In this document: positions 3,769 to 6,619 of the stretch, piece by piece
How the letters are laid out: the number at the start of each line of letters is the position of its first letter
Numbering within the stretch: position 1 is the first letter of the stretch
Assembly: GCA_001915545.1 (NCBI GenBank)
Contig: MNQS01000172.1
Coordinates: 1-6,619, forward strand
DNA from: Bacteroides sp. 43_108
GTDB taxonomy: Bacteria > Bacteroidota > Bacteroidia > Bacteroidales > Bacteroidaceae
Length of the DNA: 6,619 nt
Reading direction: 5' to 3'
The notes under the pieces: model-generated
What the model was told of the DNA's origin: nothing
Database searches by the model: none
What the model saw: the letters and a program-made list of their open reading frames with translations, nothing else
Made by a program: the position numbers and the translations under genes

Positions 3769-6619
3769 TTAAAAAGATAAATTAACACCAAAGGAATAAT
3801 TCCGTGTTAATGGATACAAAGTTGATGATGTAACCATTTCTGGATCTAAACCTTTAAAATTCGTAATCGTAAATAAATTATCAATACTACAATACAAACG
3901 TAAATTAGAAATACCCCAATTTGTCAAAAGGTGTTTAGGTATTGTATATCCAATTTGTAGATTTCTCATCTTTAAATAAGAAGCATTTTGAACCCAAAAT
4001 GATGAAGTCATATAATTTCTACTAGAACGACTCAGTGTAAGACGGGGGTAAGAGGCATTTATATTATTTGGCGTCCATCTATCAAGCCACTCTTCTGTTA
4101 CTTTACCACCATTCATAAAAGCTTGACTAATTTCTCCTGCAGTTACACCTTTAACCATACCAGCACCTTGCATCAGCATGGTAAGATCAAAATTTCGGTA
4201 TTCGCAATTCAAACGTAAGCCAAAATTTATCTTTGGAAATGTGGAGCCTAATGATATTCTATCACTTTGATCTACAACATTATCATTATTAATATCTGCA
4301 TATTTTAAGTCTCCAGGTACAGCTCCCCATATTTGTGAACAAGAGTTATCTATTTCCTCTTGTGTTCTAAAAATGCCTTCACATACATATCCATAGATAT
4401 TATCTACAGGATCTCCAACCGATCTTCCTGGTATATCTCCACCGTTCAAATCTGTTATTTCGTTTTTGACGTAACTAAAATTGAAAGATGCAGAATACTT
4501 AAATAAGTTGAGCTGGTTTCGATGCGTCAAAGCTAATTCAAAACCAGTATTACGTACCTTTCCTGCATTTTGCATAGGAGCATCTACACCAATTAAATCT
4601 GGCATAGGCAATTTTAATAGAATTGCATGTGTATTTTTTAGAAAGAAGTCACCAGTAAAAGATAGTTTCCCTCCCCAAAAGTCTGCATCTATACCTACAT
4701 CTATTTGGTCTGTTTTCTCCCAAGTAATAGCTGAGTTAGCCATCACATCATTAATTGAGATACCTGAAAATAAAGTATTGCCAAAGCTATAATCATATCC
4801 GAAAGAATATGTATCATAGAATAAATAGTCATCAATTTCTTGATTTCCTAGCTGTCCCCAAGAAGCTCTTAACTTAAGGTTATCAACAAAATCAACTTTA
4901 AAGAAGTTTTCTTCCGATATACGCCATCCAAATGAAAAAGAAGGGAATAGTCCAAAACGATTATGTTTAGGAAATCTAGAGGAACCATCATAGCGAAGAT
5001 TAGCTTCAAAAAGATATCTGTCATCAAATCCATAATTGATACGTCCAAATACAGATCTAAGAGCATAAGTTACGCTCTTTCCTCCTGTTTCTTGAGTAGT
5101 AACGTCACCTGCATCTATTTCTCCTAATGAGTTATTGGCAGGTAAATCCTTTCGCAAAGCTTTTAATAATCTATATTGATTATGAATTTGTGAATATCCC
5201 AGCAATCCTTTCACAAGGTGTTTGCCAAATGTTTTATTATAGTCTAAATATGCTTGTAAATTAATTTCTAATGACTTTTTATCTTGGTTACTAACCATAC
5301 TTCGAGTCGACTTAATAGGTTCCTTAGAATCAACAGAATAAAAATCCATTTTCTTCTGATCTACATATACATCTTCTAAATTAAACGTAGCAGAAGCATT
5401 TCCTTTTAGTGTTAGGCCATCTATTATTTTATATGAAAGACCTGCACTTCCCTGAAAGTTGCTATTATATATATGAGATTCTCCACTTAAATTTGCTTCT
5501 GCTACAGAGTTGTGTTCATTCAGATACAAGCCATAATTGCCATTCTGATACCGTATAGGCATTAAGGGTGACTCACGAAATGCGTGATACATAATATTCC
5601 ATAAGTCAGTATCTGGATCAGATACTTTATGCGTAGCTGGAGCTTTTCTATCATCTCGAGAGGCAGATAAATTTAATGAGATATCTAATCGTTGACTAAT
5701 TTTACTGTCTATATTTGAACGTATATTAAATCTATTATATGACATATTTGGCATTAGCCCATCCTTCTTATAAAAGCCTGCAGCCAAAGAATATTTCATA
5801 TCTTCTTTACCACCAATGATGCTTAAGTGGTGATTATGAAATATTCCTCGTTCACTTAAAACGGCTTCCACTTGATTACTATTAGCAAAGTGATCAGGAT
5901 CTGTTCCGTCTTTTATAGTTTGGAGAACTTCTTCAGAGTAGGGTGCATTAGCTCCATCATTTCTGTAAGCTTCATTCAGCAGCAAGGCATAATTGTAAGA
6001 ATCTAAATATTTAGGTAATCTACAAGCATCTTGCCATCCTACATATCCATTGTAAGAAACCTTTGGCTTTCCAACAACTCCCCTTTTAGTTGTAATTAGA
6101 ATTACACCATTAGCTGCTCGCACGCCATAAATAGACGAAGCTGCTGCATCTTTTAATACAGAAATACTAGCTATATCATTAGGATTCACATTATTAATAG
6201 ATGATTCTACACCATCAATTATAACCATCGCATCTGCATTTCCAAGCGTTCCAATACCTCTAACTCGCAAATTACCCATATCTGCTCCAGGTTGACCAGA
6301 GTTTTGCACAATGGTTACTCCTGGAACCTGCCCTGTTAGCATATTAAAAGGATCTGAACTTGTACGGTTATCTAACATTTTTGCATCAATTGTACTAACC
6401 GCACCTGTTAGATTCACTTTCTTTTGAGATCCATAACCTACAACCACCACTTCATCTAGTGTTTCTGTATCTTCTTTCAGAGTAATATTAAGGAAAGATT
6501 TATTTCCTACCGGAATATCTTGAGTATTATAACCAATATAAGAAACTTGCAAAGTAGCATTGCTTGGAACGGACAAATCAAAGTTACCATCTATATCTGT
6601 AATACTTCCTACAGTGGCA
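3769..6619 (-). CDS. SusC/RagA-family TonB-dependent glycan transporter (N-terminus outside window)
   Basis: This outer-membrane beta-barrel imports glycans with TonB-ExbBD energy together with SusD. The frame is open to the window edge; 949 codons are visible. The TTG at 6576 is an internal Leu codon, not a start, since the residues before it (VGSITDIDGNFD) continue a carboxypeptidase-regulatory-like domain typical of SusC N-termini. In order: the end of that domain (visible residues 1-48, with VSYIGY); the TonB-box-like region DEVVVVGYG (55-63; bases 6430-6456); the plug domain with LRVRGIGTLGNADAMVIIDG and ISVLKDAAASSIYGVRAANG; then the barrel, including the Asp-rich DINNDNVVDQSDR segment common in the family and the late TNFKGLDPE stretch. 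It ends NLSF, an aromatic C-terminus expected of barrel proteins. The missing part should be the signal peptide and a few dozen residues, unless an STN signalling domain is also present, which cannot be judged. No internal stop or frameshift is seen. Confidence 0.96.
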   Translation of the reverse strand, partial: ATVGSITDIDGNFDLSVPSNATLQVSYIGYNTQDIPVGNKSFLNITLKEDTETLDEVVVVGYGSQKKVNLTGAVSTIDAKMLDNRTSSDPFNMLTGQVPGVTIVQNSGQPGADMGNLRVRGIGTLGNADAMVIIDGVESSINNVNPNDIASISVLKDAAASSIYGVRAANGVILITTKRGVVGKPKVSYNGYVGWQDACRLPKYLDSYNYALLLNEAYRNDGANAPYSEEVLQTIKDGTDPDHFANSNQVEAVLSERGIFHNHHLSIIGGKEDMKYSLAAGFYKKDGLMPNMSYNRFNIRSNIDSKISQRLDISLNLSASRDDRKAPATHKVSDPDTDLWNIMYHAFRESPLMPIRYQNGNYGLYLNEHNSVAEANLSGESHIYNSNFQGSAGLSYKIIDGLTLKGNASATFNLEDVYVDQKKMDFYSVDSKEPIKSTRSMVSNQDKKSLEINLQAYLDYNKTFGKHLVKGLLGYSQIHNQYRLLKALRKDLPANNSLGEIDAGDVTTQETGGKSVTYALRSVFGRINYGFDDRYLFEANLRYDGSSRFPKHNRFGLFPSFSFGWRISEENFFKVDFVDNLKLRASWGQLGNQEIDDYLFYDTYSFGYDYSFGNTLFSGISINDVMANSAITWEKTDQIDVGIDADFWGGKLSFTGDFFLKNTHAILLKLPMPDLIGVDAPMQNAGKVRNTGFELALTHRNQLNLFKYSASFNFSYVKNEITDLNGGDIPGRSVGDPVDNIYGYVCEGIFRTQEEIDNSCSQIWGAVPGDLKYADINNDNVVDQSDRISLGSTFPKINFGLRLNCEYRNFDLTMLMQGAGMVKGVTAGEISQAFMNGGKVTEEWLDRWTPNNINASYPRLTLSRSSRNYMTSSFWVQNASYLKMRNLQIGYTIPKHLLTNWGISNLRLYCSIDNLFTITNFKGLDPEMVTSSTLYPLTRNYSFGVNLSF

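Noticed and set aside
4481..4792. A 103-codon plus-strand open frame.
   Set aside because: It lies wholly antisense inside the SusC barrel region, which is clearly coding on the minus strand, and has no recognisable protein features.
4869..5066. A 65-codon minus-strand open frame.
   Set aside because: It is an out-of-frame shadow inside the susC-like gene.
6574..6576. TTG at 6576 as a start for the SusC-like protein.
   Set aside because: The frame continues to the window edge and the preceding residues (VGSITDIDGNFD) belong to the conserved N-terminal domain, so the gene is cut by the window.

Overview
The window looks like chromosomal DNA of a gut-type Bacteroidota (Bacteroides, Phocaeicola, Parabacteroides or a close relative). 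The evidence is a SusC/SusD pair with a glycoside hydrolase directly behind it, AT-rich coding sequence, and no Shine-Dalgarno-like sequence before the visible starts. The species cannot be fixed from this sequence.

Layout from left to right. Bases 1-195 hold the 3' end of a plus-strand gene that starts outside the window. Its product ends in two short repeats resembling DUF4116-type repeats, followed by a charged tail. Bases 196-641 are a non-coding stretch between convergent genes and carry several inverted repeats. The clearest are a rho-independent terminator for the minus-strand operon (526-565) and an unexplained 113-bp structure bounded by 20-bp inverted repeats (383-495). The rest, 642-6619, is a minus-strand polysaccharide utilization locus (PUL) in transcription order: susC-like TonB-dependent transporter (5' end cut off by the window edge), susD-like glycan-binding lipoprotein, and a GH29 alpha-L-fucosidase with a C-terminal discoidin-like domain.

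The three PUL genes probably form one operon. There are 12 nt between SusC and SusD and 79 nt between SusD and the fucosidase, no terminator is visible between them, and a strong terminator follows the last gene. By the established Sus model, the SusD lipoprotein captures a glycan at the cell surface, the SusC channel imports it using TonB energy, and the fucosidase removes terminal alpha-L-fucose. The substrate is inferred to be a fucosylated glycan such as mucin O-glycan, Lewis-type or milk oligosaccharide, or a plant glycan; the sequence does not decide which. No regulator (hybrid two-component system, ECF sigma/anti-sigma, SusR type) lies in the window, so any dedicated regulator and the operon promoter must lie beyond base 6619 or elsewhere.

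I see no evidence of a novel multi-gene system here. The coding part is a conventional small PUL. The least explained part is the structured intergenic region, in particular 383-495.
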